Source: Streptomyces sp. ISL-1 (GTDB lineage: Bacteria > Actinomycetota > Actinomycetes > Streptomycetales > Streptomycetaceae). From it: 64,000 nt of DNA. The notes beneath the pieces are model-generated. The model searched no databases and was not told the origin of the DNA. It worked only from the letters and a program-made list of their open reading frames with translations. Location: the NCBI RefSeq assembly GCF_018614585.1, contig NZ_JAGGOI010000064.1, positions 1-64,000 on the forward strand, read 5' to 3'. Both the position numbers and the translations under genes were made by a program. Each line of letters opens with the position of its first letter. The first letter of the stretch is position 1. Shown here one piece after another: positions 7,660 through 16,070 of the stretch.

Positions 7660-7700
7660 ACTCAGCCCCTGCGGCGTTTGAGGAGAAGGGTCCGGGCCGG
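7660..7700. repeat. Partial GGCGTTTGAGG-type repeat at the end of the MFS gene
   Basis: CAGCCCCTGCGGCGTTTGAGG at 7663-7683 matches one arm of the larger repeat at 57973-58020. Read on the minus strand it supplies the last codons (LLLKRRRG) and the stop of the MFS gene. Confidence 0.6.
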
Positions 7701-8900
7701 AGCCCCGGCCTCGGGAAGCGCACCGGACTTCGCACTCTCCCGCCCCGCCGACCGCAGCACTCCCGCCCCCAGAACCAGGCCGAACGCGAGCGCTGTCACC
7801 AGACCGAAGGAGACCACCAGGCTCGTCGCGTCGGCGACCGCGCCGATCGCCGACGGGGCGATCAGCCCCGAGGTGTAAGTGATGGTCGCGACGCCCGCGA
7901 TCGCCTGGCTGGGGTTGGGGCCGCTGCGCCCCGCCGCGGCGAAGGCCAGCGGGACGACGACGGCGACACCGAGCCCGATGAAGGCGAAGCCCGCCATCGC
8001 CGCGGCCGGATGCGGCGCCACGACCACCAGCAGCCCGCCCGCGGTCGCCAGCACACCGCCCACCCGCACTGTCCGCACCGCTCCGAAGCGGTCCACGATC
8101 CGGTCGCCGGCGAACCGCGCCACCGCCATCGTCAGCGCGAAAGCCGTGGTCGACGCCGCAGCGAGACCGGCCGATGTGTCCATCACATCCCGCAGATACA
8201 CCGCGGACCAGTCCAGACTCGCGCCCTCCGCGAACACCGCGCAGAACCCGATAGCCCCGATGACCAGCGCAGACCTGGGCGGCAGCGCGAACCTCGGCGG
8301 CGGCTCCTCATCGGGCGCGCTGCGCAGATCCAGTACGCCCTGGCACGCGACCAGCCCGAGCGCGGTCAGCGTCGCGGCCGCGAGCGCGTGGTGCAACCTC
8401 GCGTCGCTGCCCAGATGCGCGGCGAGCGTGCCGCCCGCCGAGCCGATCAGTGCGCCGGCGCTCCACATGCCGTGCAGCCCGGACATGATCGAGCGGTCCA
8501 TACGGTTCTCGACCTCGACGCCCAGGGCGTTCATCGCCACGTCCGACATCCCCGCCGAGGCCCCGAACACGAAGAGCGCCCCGCACAGCGTGAGGAGATT
8601 CGGGGCGAAGGACGGCACGACCAGCGAGAGGGTCCACAGGGCGATCAGCCCGCGCAGGGCGTTGCGCGCGCCGAAGCGGTGGCTGACCGCCCCGGCCAGC
8701 GGCATCGCCACCGATGCGCCGAGCGCGGGGAAGGCGAGCGCCAGCCCGAGCTGGCCGGCGCTGACAGCTGCATGGTCCTGAATCCAGGGGATACGGGTGG
8801 CGAAGCTGCCGGTGACCGCGCCGTGCACACAGAAGACCGCGGCGACGGCGTACCGCGCCCGCTTCAACTGCCCTTGCCCGAGGACCACTTCGTTCACCAT
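7662..8900 (-). CDS. MFS transporter, FucP/YbjJ-like, paired with ROK regulator
   Basis: A 412-residue membrane protein with about twelve hydrophobic helices. ATG 8900 has GGGAGGGGC just upstream on the minus strand. Visible pieces include FCVHGAVTGSFATRIPWIQ in helix 1, SHRFGARNALRG in the cytoplasmic loop and AGMSDVAMNALGVEVENR, an acidic loop typical of YbjJ-type carriers. The substrate is unknown; divergence from a ROK regulator suggests a sugar or sugar derivative. A small chromosomal repeat encodes the final residues, so the natural C-terminus may have been replaced. The gene end abuts the alginate-lyase relic, which hints at rearrangement here. Confidence 0.85.
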   Translation of the reverse strand: MVNEVVLGQGQLKRARYAVAAVFCVHGAVTGSFATRIPWIQDHAAVSAGQLGLALAFPALGASVAMPLAGAVSHRFGARNALRGLIALWTLSLVVPSFAPNLLTLCGALFVFGASAGMSDVAMNALGVEVENRMDRSIMSGLHGMWSAGALIGSAGGTLAAHLGSDARLHHALAAATLTALGLVACQGVLDLRSAPDEEPPPRFALPPRSALVIGAIGFCAVFAEGASLDWSAVYLRDVMDTSAGLAAASTTAFALTMAVARFAGDRIVDRFGAVRTVRVGGVLATAGGLLVVVAPHPAAAMAGFAFIGLGVAVVVPLAFAAAGRSGPNPSQAIAGVATITYTSGLIAPSAIGAVADATSLVVSFGLVTALAFGLVLGAGVLRSAGRESAKSGALPEAGAPARTLLLKRRRG

Positions 8901-8935
8901 GCCGATGCCCCTCCCGGCCGACGTCGTGCGTAAAC

Positions 8936-8956
8936 TATCAGGAACCCTGCCTGATA
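8936..8956. promoter_or_regulatory. Dyad operator between MFS and ROK genes
   Basis: A perfect inverted repeat, TATCAGG-N7-CCTGATA, lies in the 90-base divergent promoter region. The flanks are AT-rich (TAAAC before, AATAG after). It is the natural binding site for the adjacent ROK regulator, and control of both genes from it is inferred. Confidence 0.65.
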
Positions 8957-8990
8957 AATAGCGCCGGCAGCGATCTGGAAGGATCCCGGC

Positions 8991-10154
8991 ATGCCCGCAT
9001 CCCCGAGTACCGCCCGGGCCATCAACGACCGGCTGGCGCTTCAACTGCTCCAGCAGGAGGGCCCGTTGACGGCAGGGCAGCTGAAGACCATGACCGGACT
9101 CTCCCGTCCCACCGTCGCCGACCTGGTGGAGCGGCTGCAGGGATCCGGCCTGATCCAGGTCGTCGGCGAGGCCGGCTCGGAGCGCCGCGGCCCCAATGCC
9201 CGGGTGTACGGGATCATCGCCGACCGGGCGCACCTCGCCGCTCTCGACGTACGGACCCGGAGCGTCACCGTCGTCGTCGCCGATCTGCTCGGCGTCACCC
9301 TCGCCGAGGCCTCTCTTCCGATCGACGGCGACACCGGTACCGAACCCGCCGTCGAGCAGGCGGCCGCGCTGCTGGAGCGCACGGCCAAGGAGGCAGGCGC
9401 GGCCAGGCTGCACAGCGTCGGCATCGGTGCGCCCGGCCTGATCGACCCGGCAAGCGGCGAACTGCGCGACACCACCGGCCTGCCCGCCTGGCACCGCAGC
9501 CTCGTCGCCGACCTCCAGGAACGGCTGCCGGCCCGGGTCGTCGTCGAGAACGAGACCAATCTGGCGGCCGTCGCGGAGAAACGCCTCGGTGCGGCCGCCG
9601 ACCGCGACACGTTCGTCTTCCTGTGGCTCGGCCACGGCGTGGGTGCCGCCCTCTTCCTGGACGGCAGGCTCCGCCGGGGCGCATCGGGCGGCGCGGGGGA
9701 GATCGGGTTCCTGCCGGTGCCCGGCACGAAGGGCACACCGTCCGCGGTCGACTGCGAGGGCGGATTCCACTCGCTGGCCGGTTCCGCCGCGATCTGCGCG
9801 CTGGCCGCCAGGCACGGCATCGAGGCGGACCGGCCCCAGGATCCCGCTGCCGCGGCGCTCGTACGCGAGGCCGTGGCATCCGGGCACGGCGGCTTCCTCG
9901 ACGACCTCGCCCACCGGCTCTCCCTCGGCGTGGCCGCGGTGGCCGCCGTACTCGACCCGGGCTGTGTGGTCCTGGGCGGTGAGGTGGGGCACGCGGGCGG
10001 CGCGGAGTTGGCCGCCAGGGTCGAAGCCCGGCTGGCCGCGCTGTCCCCGCTGCGTACGGAGGTACGCGCCGGAAAGCTGGGCGGCGCCGCAGTCCTGAGC
10101 GGAGCCCTGATCACCGCGCGCGAGGCGGCGCAGGACGAGCTGTTCGCCGGCTGA
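8991..10154 (+). CDS. ROK family transcriptional regulator
   Basis: A 387-residue protein from ATG 8991 with GGAAGGATC upstream. The N-terminal winged helix (GPLTAGQLKTMTGLSRPTVA) is joined to a ROK sugar-kinase-like domain starting near LAALDVRTRSVTVVVADL. The phosphate-loop region reads VGIGAPGLIDPASG. Two hallmarks of active ROK kinases are altered: the E-x-G-H element is EIGF, and the cysteine-rich zinc motif is reduced to one cysteine in DCEGGFHSLAG. It is therefore probably a pure repressor with an unusual or metal-free fold. It is divergent from the MFS gene, with a dyad operator between. Confidence 0.88.
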   Translation: MPASPSTARAINDRLALQLLQQEGPLTAGQLKTMTGLSRPTVADLVERLQGSGLIQVVGEAGSERRGPNARVYGIIADRAHLAALDVRTRSVTVVVADLLGVTLAEASLPIDGDTGTEPAVEQAAALLERTAKEAGAARLHSVGIGAPGLIDPASGELRDTTGLPAWHRSLVADLQERLPARVVVENETNLAAVAEKRLGAAADRDTFVFLWLGHGVGAALFLDGRLRRGASGGAGEIGFLPVPGTKGTPSAVDCEGGFHSLAGSAAICALAARHGIEADRPQDPAAAALVREAVASGHGGFLDDLAHRLSLGVAAVAAVLDPGCVVLGGEVGHAGGAELAARVEARLAALSPLRTEVRAGKLGGAAVLSGALITAREAAQDELFAG

Positions 10155-10205
10155 ACGGGGCTGAAGGTCAGACGCCGAAGGCGGACGGTTGAAGGACCAC
10201 TCCGG

Positions 10206-10261
10206 AAGGCCGAATGCCGAAGACCGAATGCCCAAGGCCGAACGCCGAACGCCGGAGGCCC
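10206..10261. repeat. 14-bp degenerate tandem repeat
   Basis: Four successive 14-base units of the form AAGGCCGAATGCCG lie between the convergent ROK and SDR genes; copies three and four are more diverged. No gene or terminator hairpin coincides. It is a simple repeat of unknown role. Confidence 0.55.
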
Positions 10262-10287
10262 ACCCCGGAAAGCCGAGCGCCTGCCCG

Positions 10288-11034
10288 TCAGCCCAGCCGC
10301 TGGGCCAGGAACTCCTCAAAGGTGACCTTCCCGACCGCCCGCTCTGGCGTCAGATGCGCACCCCTGCGGAAGCCCGCGTACGCCTTCCCGGCCAGCCGCA
10401 CCGGCACGATCGGCCGACGCCGCCCGGTGGCGTGCAGGTAGGCGCGCGCCAGATCCGCCAGCGGGCGGACCTGAGGGCCGCCCATGTCGTCAACCCGTCC
10501 CGCGGGCGGGCCGATGGCCAACTCGGCCAGCCTGTCGGCGACTTCAGCCGTGTCGATCGGCTGCACGCTCACCCCCGAGGGCAGCGGCAGCACCGGCAGC
10601 CGTGCCGTGGCGGCCAGCAGGCGCAGCACCAGATCGTGGAACTGGGTCGTCCGCAGCACCGTCCAGCCCGGACCCGACTCCCCGGCCTCTTCGATCATCC
10701 GCTCGACCGTGCGCTTGACGCCGTAGTAGCCGAGCGGCACCCGGTCCACGCCGACGATCGAGATGTACACCAGATGAGGCACCGAGGCCCTGCGCGCCGC
10801 GGCGAGTAGATGTGCGGCCGCTCGGTCGTCACCGCCGCGGGGTGCGGTCGCGCAGTGGACGATCGCGTCCACTCCCTCGACCGCGGCGTCCAGCCCCGCG
10901 CCGTCCCGCAGATCGACGGCGTACGGCTTCGCGTGGCGGCTCAGCACCCGCACCTCGTGTCCGCGCTCGCGCAGCCGGTCGCTGACCAGACTGCCCAGTG
11001 TTCCCGTACCGCCCGTTACCAAGATCGAGGTCAT
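10288..11034 (-). CDS. Atypical SDR / NmrA-like NAD(P)-binding protein
   Basis: A 248-residue protein. ATG 11034 was preferred because it directly precedes the first beta strand (ILVTGGTGTLGSLV); an ATG two codons earlier is possible. The GGTGTLG glycine motif and HEVRVLSRHA mark an extended/atypical SDR of the NmrA/YbjT type. The following VDAIVHCATAP and PHLVYISIVGVD strands fit the same family, as does YYGVKRTVERMIEEAG, which retains the Tyr-x-x-x-Lys spacing. Substrate unknown. A promoter with a DasR-like site lies ~120 bases upstream on the minus strand (11152-11180). If it drives this gene, the gene would respond to amino-sugar status. Confidence 0.82.
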   Translation of the reverse strand: MTSILVTGGTGTLGSLVSDRLRERGHEVRVLSRHAKPYAVDLRDGAGLDAAVEGVDAIVHCATAPRGGDDRAAAHLLAAARRASVPHLVYISIVGVDRVPLGYYGVKRTVERMIEEAGESGPGWTVLRTTQFHDLVLRLLAATARLPVLPLPSGVSVQPIDTAEVADRLAELAIGPPAGRVDDMGGPQVRPLADLARAYLHATGRRRPIVPVRLAGKAYAGFRRGAHLTPERAVGKVTFEEFLAQRLG

Positions 11035-11151
11035 GGGCATCAGCCTGCCAGAGCCGTGCGAAGCCCGACGGCGGCAAGGGCCGGTCTCCGCCGCCGGGCG
11101 GTCCACACCCCACGCTCGGCGGAGGTGCCGCCGACAATAAGGGTGCCGCCG

Positions 11152-11180
11152 ACACTAAAAGGACTAGACCAAAGCGTCAA
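11152..11180 (-). promoter_or_regulatory. Promoter with DasR-like (dre) site in its spacer
   Basis: On the minus strand TTGACG (75-80 of 11100) and TAGTGT (52-57) are 17 bases apart. The spacer contains TTTGGTCTAGTCCT (11160-11173), close to the dre consensus around ACTGGTCTAGACCACT. The chitinase promoter at 27029-27057 has the same architecture. The nearest downstream gene is the SDR gene. Confidence 0.5.
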
Positions 11181-11302
11181 TAGGTCTGCTGGAGGCAGCC
11201 CGCACAGACCTTGCGGGCCGGGCTTGTGAGCCAGCCCACAGCCGTTCACTCGCATGGCTCACGAGCAGGCGTGGCAGACTTGCCCTGTATCAGCAGCAGC
11301 GC

Positions 11303-11424
11303 ACTCCGGGGTCGGTGTAATTCCGAACCGGCGGTTACAGTCCGCGACCCGTCCGCATCCAGCGGCCGGTTGACCAGGTGAAATTCCTGGACCGACGGTG
11401 AAAGTCCGGATGGGAGGCAGTGCG
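11303..11424 (+). promoter_or_regulatory. FMN riboswitch (RFN element) controlling the riboflavin operon
   Basis: The conserved RFN blocks appear in order: GGGGTCGGTGTAATTCCGAA, CCGGCGGTTACAGTCCGCGA, a variable hairpin around 11349-11372, GTGAAATTCCTGGACCGACG, and GTGAAAGTCCGGATGGGAGG at 11399-11418. The start of ribD is about 160 bases downstream. The intervening region contains GC-rich inverted repeats (for example GCCGGCATGCCGGAAAGG-type pairs near 11440-11455) that could serve as terminator or ribosome-site sequestering structures. FMN binding would lower expression of the synthesis and transport genes. Confidence 0.95.
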
Positions 11425-11581
11425 CGGCGGGCGGCCCTTTCCGGCATGCCGGCCGTAGTGGCTGATCGCCGTCCGTCGGCGATCGGTGTGCTCGGTCCCG
11501 GCGTCCCCGTGAATTGTCGTCCCGCTCTCTGTCGTCATCGACAGGCCCCGGAGTCCGTGCCCGAAAAGGCAGGAGGACCCG

Positions 11582-12664
11582 GTGGCCACCGCAGCCGACT
11601 CAGACGCCATGCGCCGAGCGATCGAGCTCGCCGCCCGCGGACTCGGCTCCACCAGCCCCAACCCGGTCGTCGGGTGCGTCATCCTCGATGCCTCCCGGCA
11701 GCCCGTCGGCGCCGGTTACCACCGGCGCGCCGGCGGTCCGCACGCCGAGATCCACGCCCTGCGCGACGCAGCTGACCGGGCCCGCGGCGGCACCGCGTAC
11801 GTCTCCCTCGAACCCTGCAACCACACCGGCCGCACCGGCCCCTGCGCCCAGGCGCTGATCGAGGCCGGAATCAGCCGGGTCGTGTACGCGGTCGGCGACC
11901 CGACCCCGCAGGCCACCGGCGGCGCGGACTCCCTGCGCGCGGCCGGGGTACAGGTCGAGCAGGGCCTGCTCGCCGACGAGGCCGAAGCGGGCAACATCGC
12001 CTGGCTCACCTCCGTACGCCTCGGCCGCCCCTACGTCCTGTGGAAGTACGCGGCCACCCTGGACGGCCGCATCGCCGCACGGGACCGCACCAGCCGCTGG
12101 ATCACCTCGCCCGAGTCCCGCGCCGACGTCCACCGGCTGCGCGCCGAGGCCGACGCGGTGATCGTCGGTTCGGGCACGATGCGCGCCGATGACCCGCACC
12201 TCGCGGTACGCGGCATCGACGACGCCGTACAGCCGCTGCGCGTGGTCATGGACACCGAAGGCACCGCCGTGCGGCCCGGCGCCCGCGTCCTCGACGACGC
12301 CGCGCCCACTCTCGTCGCGGTCGCCGAGGACGCCGAGACCCAACTCCCCGATGTCGTACGGCTGCCGAGGGCCGGCAGCGGCCTCTCCGTAACGGCCCTG
12401 CTGGACGCCCTGCACCAGCGCGGCATCCGCTCCGTACTCCTCGAAGGCGGCCCGACCCTCGCCGGAGCCTTCGTCTCCGCGGGCGCCGTCGACAAGGTCG
12501 TCGGCTACATCGCCCCCGTACTCCTCGGCGCGGGCCCCGCCGCCCTCGCCGATGCAGGAATTTCCACGATCAGCGAGGCATTGCGCCTCGACCTGCGCGA
12601 GACGGTGCGCATCGGCCCCGATCTGCGCATCACCGCCGTCCCCGCCACCCCGAAGGAGCGCTGA
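11582..12664 (+). CDS. ribD: RibD: diaminohydroxyphosphoribosylaminopyrimidine deaminase / 5-amino-6-(5-phosphoribosylamino)uracil reductase
   Basis: A 360-residue bifunctional enzyme with GTG start behind an AGGAGG-like site. The N-terminal zinc deaminase has H54 and E56 in GPHAEIHAL, and C79 and C88 in EPCNHTGRTGPC. The C-terminal reductase begins near PYVLWKYAATLDGRIAA and includes TSPESRADVHRLR and VLLEGGPTLAGAF. It catalyses steps two and three of riboflavin synthesis from GTP. It is the first gene of the operon under the FMN riboswitch, and its stop codon abuts the ribE start. Confidence 0.96.
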   Translation: MATAADSDAMRRAIELAARGLGSTSPNPVVGCVILDASRQPVGAGYHRRAGGPHAEIHALRDAADRARGGTAYVSLEPCNHTGRTGPCAQALIEAGISRVVYAVGDPTPQATGGADSLRAAGVQVEQGLLADEAEAGNIAWLTSVRLGRPYVLWKYAATLDGRIAARDRTSRWITSPESRADVHRLRAEADAVIVGSGTMRADDPHLAVRGIDDAVQPLRVVMDTEGTAVRPGARVLDDAAPTLVAVAEDAETQLPDVVRLPRAGSGLSVTALLDALHQRGIRSVLLEGGPTLAGAFVSAGAVDKVVGYIAPVLLGAGPAALADAGISTISEALRLDLRETVRIGPDLRITAVPATPKER

Positions 12665-13273
12665 GTGTTCACCGGAATCGTTGAAGAGCTGGGTGAGGTC
12701 ACCGCCGTCGAAAACCTCGGTGACTCCTCCCGCTTCCGACTGCGCGGCCCCCTCGTCACCGAAGGCGCGAAGCACGGCGACTCCATCGCCGTCAACGGCG
12801 TCTGCCTCACGGTCGTCGACTTCGGGGACGGTGAATTCACCGCCGACGTGATGGCCGAGACGCTGAACCGCTCCAGCCTCGGGGCGCTCGAGGAAGGCTC
12901 CCGCGTCAACCTGGAGCGGCCGATGGCCCTCGGGGACCGGCTCGGCGGGCACATCGTGCAGGGGCATGTCGACAACGTCGGTACCGTCCTCGAGCGCAAG
13001 CCGTCGGAGAACTGGGAGATCGTAAAGGTCTCACTCCCCGCCGATCTCACCCGCTATGTCGTCGAGAAGGGCTCGATCACCGTCGACGGCGTCAGCCTCA
13101 CCGTGGTCGACGCGGGCCCCGACTACTTCACCATCAGCCTCATCCCCACGACCCTCGCCCTGACCACGCTCGGCATCAAGCAGCCCGGCGACCCGGTCAA
13201 CCTCGAGGTCGACGTCATCGCCAAGTACGTCGAGCGGCTGCTCGGCACGGACGGCAAGGAGAGCGCGCGGTGA
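12665..13273 (+). CDS. ribE: Riboflavin synthase alpha chain
   Basis: A 202-residue enzyme starting at GTG immediately after the ribD stop. It has the two tandem lumazine-binding barrels of the family: the first begins MFTGIVEELGEV, the second begins near GHIVQGHVDNVGTV and ends before the C-terminal VNLEVDVIAKYVERLL helix used for trimerisation. It dismutates two molecules of 6,7-dimethyl-8-ribityllumazine into riboflavin and the pyrimidinedione recycled by RibH. The gene overlaps the transporter gene by four bases. Some authors name this gene ribC. Confidence 0.95.
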   Translation: MFTGIVEELGEVTAVENLGDSSRFRLRGPLVTEGAKHGDSIAVNGVCLTVVDFGDGEFTADVMAETLNRSSLGALEEGSRVNLERPMALGDRLGGHIVQGHVDNVGTVLERKPSENWEIVKVSLPADLTRYVVEKGSITVDGVSLTVVDAGPDYFTISLIPTTLALTTLGIKQPGDPVNLEVDVIAKYVERLLGTDGKESAR

Positions 13274-13923
13274 GCGCCGTCGACTGGCTGGGCAGCGAGG
13301 CCTTCACGGCCTTCGGCCAGCACATCAGGTGGTCCGACATGATCGGCAACGTCGTCGGCCTGATCGCCCTCGCGCTCGGCTGGCGGCGCTCGATATGGAC
13401 CTGGCCCGTCCAGTTCGTGTCCGGCGTCATCCTTCTCGTCGCGTTCGCCTCCGCGCATCTGACCGGCAGCGCCGGCAAGCAGGTGGTGGTCATGGTCGTC
13501 GCGGCGTGGGGCTGGTGGCAGTGGACCCGCGGCCGGCAGCAGGCCCAGGACGGCTCGATCGCCGTCCGCTTCGCCACCTGGCGCGAGCGCGGCGTCCTCG
13601 CCGCCGGTGCGGTCGTCGGCACTGTGGCCGTCGGCGGTCTTTTCACCCTGTACCCGTCGCTGTCCTGGGACCCGTGGCCCGACGCGTACATCTTCGTCGG
13701 CACTCTGGTCGCCATGTACGCACAGGCTCGGGGCATGGTCGAGTTCTGGTTCGCTTGGCTGCTCGTCGACCTCGTCGGCGTTCCCCTCAACTTCGCCAAC
13801 GGCTTCGCCTTCTCCGGTTTCGTCTACATCATTTACGGCGCGCTCGTCCTGTGGGGCATGCGCGACTGGTGGCTGCGCTCGCGAGCGAGCGCCAAGCCCT
13901 CCCTGGAAGGAGCAGCGGCATGA
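13270..13923 (+). CDS. ribM: PnuC-family transporter, probably riboflavin facilitator RibM
   Basis: A 217-residue membrane protein with a GTG start overlapping ribE by four bases. It shows about seven hydrophobic helices, with PnuC-type segments such as DMIGNVVGLIALALGWRRSI, AAWGWWQW and PLNFANGFAFSGFVYI. Annotation pipelines usually call it nicotinamide mononucleotide transporter. Its place inside a riboswitch-controlled riboflavin operon matches RibM, a PnuC relative shown to move riboflavin and its analogues in Streptomyces and Corynebacterium. Riboflavin is therefore the more likely substrate. Confidence 0.85.
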   Translation: MSAVDWLGSEAFTAFGQHIRWSDMIGNVVGLIALALGWRRSIWTWPVQFVSGVILLVAFASAHLTGSAGKQVVVMVVAAWGWWQWTRGRQQAQDGSIAVRFATWRERGVLAAGAVVGTVAVGGLFTLYPSLSWDPWPDAYIFVGTLVAMYAQARGMVEFWFAWLLVDLVGVPLNFANGFAFSGFVYIIYGALVLWGMRDWWLRSRASAKPSLEGAAA

Positions 13924-15209
13924 GCGCACTGCCCACCTGGTACTCCACCGACAACGTCGAGGACTTTGCCCTCGACCCGGTCGAGCAGGCCATCATTGAC
14001 ATCGCGGCGGGACGGCCCGTCGTGGTCGTCGACGACGAGGACCGCGAGAACGAGGGCGACCTCGTCATCGCCGCCGAGAAGGCCACGCCCGAGATCATCG
14101 CCTTCATGATGAGCGAGTGCCGCGGCCTGATCTGCGCCCCCATGGAGGGCGAGGAGCTGGAGCGGCTCGACCTGCCGCAGATGGTCGAGCACAACACCGA
14201 GTCGATGCGGACGGCCTTCACCGTCTCCGTCGACGCGGGGCCCGCGTTCGGCGTCACCACCGGCATCTCCGCGGCCGACCGAGCCACCACCCTCCGGCTG
14301 CTGGCCGGCGGCGCGGCCGTGGCCTCCGACTTCGTACGCCCCGGTCATGTCTTCCCGCTCCGCGCCAAGCCCGGCGGGGTGCTGGTGCGCAACGGCCACA
14401 CCGAGGCCGCCGTGGACCTCGCCCGGCTCGCCGGCCTGCGCCCGGCCGGCGCCATCGTCGAGATCGCGGGCGAGGACGGCGTGATGCTGCGGCTGCCCGA
14501 GCTGATCCCGTTCGCCCGCAAGCACGGCCTGACGATCATCTCCATCGAGGACCTGATCGCCTACCGCCGTTCCTCGGAGCCGACCGTCAAGCGCGAGGCC
14601 GAGGTCAATCTGCCCACCGCCTTCGGGCAGTTCACCGCCTACGGCTACCGCTCCACCGTCGACGGCATCGAGCATGTCGCGCTCGTTCACGGCGAGATCG
14701 GCGACGGCGAGGACGTCCTCGTACGCGTCCACTCCGAGTGCCTGACCGGCGACATCTTCCACTCGCTGCGCTGCGACTGCGGCCCCCAGCTGCAGGCCTC
14801 CATGCAGCACATCACCGAGGCCGGCCGCGGAGTCGTGGTCTATCTGCGCGGCCACGAGGGCCGCGGCATCGGCCTGCTGTCCAAGCTGCGCGCGTACGAA
14901 CTGCAGGAGCGCGGCCGCGACACCCTCGACGCCAACCTGGAGCTCGGCCTGCCCGCCGACGCCCGCGACTACGCGGCGGGCGCGCAGATCCTCGAGGACC
15001 TCGGCGTACGCAGCCTGCGGCTGATGACCAACAACCCCGAGAAGATCAGCGCGCTCGTCCGGCACGGCCTCACGGTCCACGGCCGCGAGCCGATGCCCGT
15101 CCAGGCGGGCGAGCACAATCTCCGGTATCTGCGCACCAAGCGGGACCGGATGGGACACGACCTGCCCTGGCTCGACGCCACCAGCGTGTCGGCCTGCGGC
15201 AACCAGTAA
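13920..15209 (+). CDS. ribBA: Bifunctional 3,4-dihydroxy-2-butanone-4-phosphate synthase / GTP cyclohydrolase II
   Basis: A 429-residue enzyme. ATG 13920 overlaps the ribM stop and is preceded by GGAAGGAG. The N-terminal DHBP synthase domain carries VVVVDDEDRENEGDLVIAAE and later RPGHVFPLRAK with GHTEAAVDLARLAGL. The C-terminal GTP cyclohydrolase II domain has RVHSECLTGDIFHSLRCDCG, whose three cysteines bind zinc, and GHEGRGIGLLSKLRAYELQ. It supplies both precursors of the pathway. It lies between the transporter and ribH genes. Confidence 0.96.
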   Translation: MSALPTWYSTDNVEDFALDPVEQAIIDIAAGRPVVVVDDEDRENEGDLVIAAEKATPEIIAFMMSECRGLICAPMEGEELERLDLPQMVEHNTESMRTAFTVSVDAGPAFGVTTGISAADRATTLRLLAGGAAVASDFVRPGHVFPLRAKPGGVLVRNGHTEAAVDLARLAGLRPAGAIVEIAGEDGVMLRLPELIPFARKHGLTIISIEDLIAYRRSSEPTVKREAEVNLPTAFGQFTAYGYRSTVDGIEHVALVHGEIGDGEDVLVRVHSECLTGDIFHSLRCDCGPQLQASMQHITEAGRGVVVYLRGHEGRGIGLLSKLRAYELQERGRDTLDANLELGLPADARDYAAGAQILEDLGVRSLRLMTNNPEKISALVRHGLTVHGREPMPVQAGEHNLRYLRTKRDRMGHDLPWLDATSVSACGNQ

Positions 15210-15233
15210 GTCAGAAAGCGGCAAGGGAGAAAC

Positions 15234-15719
15234 ATGAGCGGCAAGGGTGCACCCGAACTGTCCGTACGCAACTGCGGCGACCTGCGGGTGGCGGTGATCG
15301 CGGCCCAGTGGCACGAGAAGGTCATGGACGGCCTCGTCGACGGCGCTCTGCGCGCACTGCACGAGCTGGGCATCGACGAGCCGACGCTGCTGCGTGTCCC
15401 CGGCAGTTTCGAGCTGCCGGTGGTCGCCAAGGTGCTCGCGGGCCGCGGATACGACGCGATCGTCGCGCTCGGCGTCGTCATCCGCGGCGGCACGCCGCAC
15501 TTCGAGTACGTGTGCCAGGGCGTCACCCAGGGCCTCACCCAGGTCTCCATCGACACCGGCGTTCCAATCGGCTTCGGCGTGCTGACCTGCGACACCGAGC
15601 AGCAGGCGCTGGACCGGGCCGGTCTCGAAGGATCCAACGAGGACAAGGGACACGAGGCGGTCACCGCCGCACTGGCCACCGCCGCCACACTGCGCACCGT
15701 CAGCGAGCCCTGGCGCTGA
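15234..15719 (+). CDS. ribH: 6,7-dimethyl-8-ribityllumazine synthase
   Basis: A 161-residue enzyme from ATG 15234, 24 bases after ribBA. The lumazine-synthase pattern is complete: RVAVIAAQWHEKVMDGLVDG in variant form, VPGSFELPVVAK, ALGVVIRGGTPHFEYVC with the catalytic histidine, and GFGVLTCDTEQQALDRAG. It condenses the RibD-derived pyrimidine with the RibB-derived butanone phosphate and normally forms 60-mer or pentamer particles. It is the last rib gene; hisE follows after 35 bases, so riboflavin and histidine genes may share transcripts. Confidence 0.95.
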   Translation: MSGKGAPELSVRNCGDLRVAVIAAQWHEKVMDGLVDGALRALHELGIDEPTLLRVPGSFELPVVAKVLAGRGYDAIVALGVVIRGGTPHFEYVCQGVTQGLTQVSIDTGVPIGFGVLTCDTEQQALDRAGLEGSNEDKGHEAVTAALATAATLRTVSEPWR

Positions 15720-15754
15720 GTACTGCGGGCACACCCCTTACCCTGGGGACCATC

Positions 15755-16027
15755 ATGGCGAACAAAACCTTCGAAGAGCTCTTCGCCGAGCTGCAGCTCA
15801 AGGCGAAGAACGGCGACCCTGCCACATCCCGCACCGCCGAACTGGTGGACAAGGGTGTGCATGCCATCGGCAAGAAGGTCGTCGAGGAGGCCGCCGAGGT
15901 CTGGATGGCCGCCGAGTACGAGGGCAAGGAAGCCGCCGCCGAGGAGATCTCGCAGCTGCTGTACCACGTCCAGGTGATGATGGTCGCGCGCGGGATCTCC
16001 CTCGACGACGTCTACGCCCACCTCTGA
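15755..16027 (+). CDS. hisE: Phosphoribosyl-ATP pyrophosphatase
   Basis: A 90-residue MazG-like all-alpha enzyme from ATG 15755. The family motif KKVVEEAAEVWMAAEYEGKE and the following EEISQLLYHVQVMMVARG hold the acidic metal-binding residues. It hydrolyses phosphoribosyl-ATP to phosphoribosyl-AMP, step two of histidine synthesis. HisG, encoded 43 bases downstream, makes its substrate. In actinobacteria hisE and hisG commonly form a separate pair apart from the main his operon, as here. Confidence 0.95.
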   Translation: MANKTFEELFAELQLKAKNGDPATSRTAELVDKGVHAIGKKVVEEAAEVWMAAEYEGKEAAAEEISQLLYHVQVMMVARGISLDDVYAHL

Positions 16028-16070
16028 GCACAGCTCCACCACGTACGTACGAACAAAGGAAGCCCCACTC

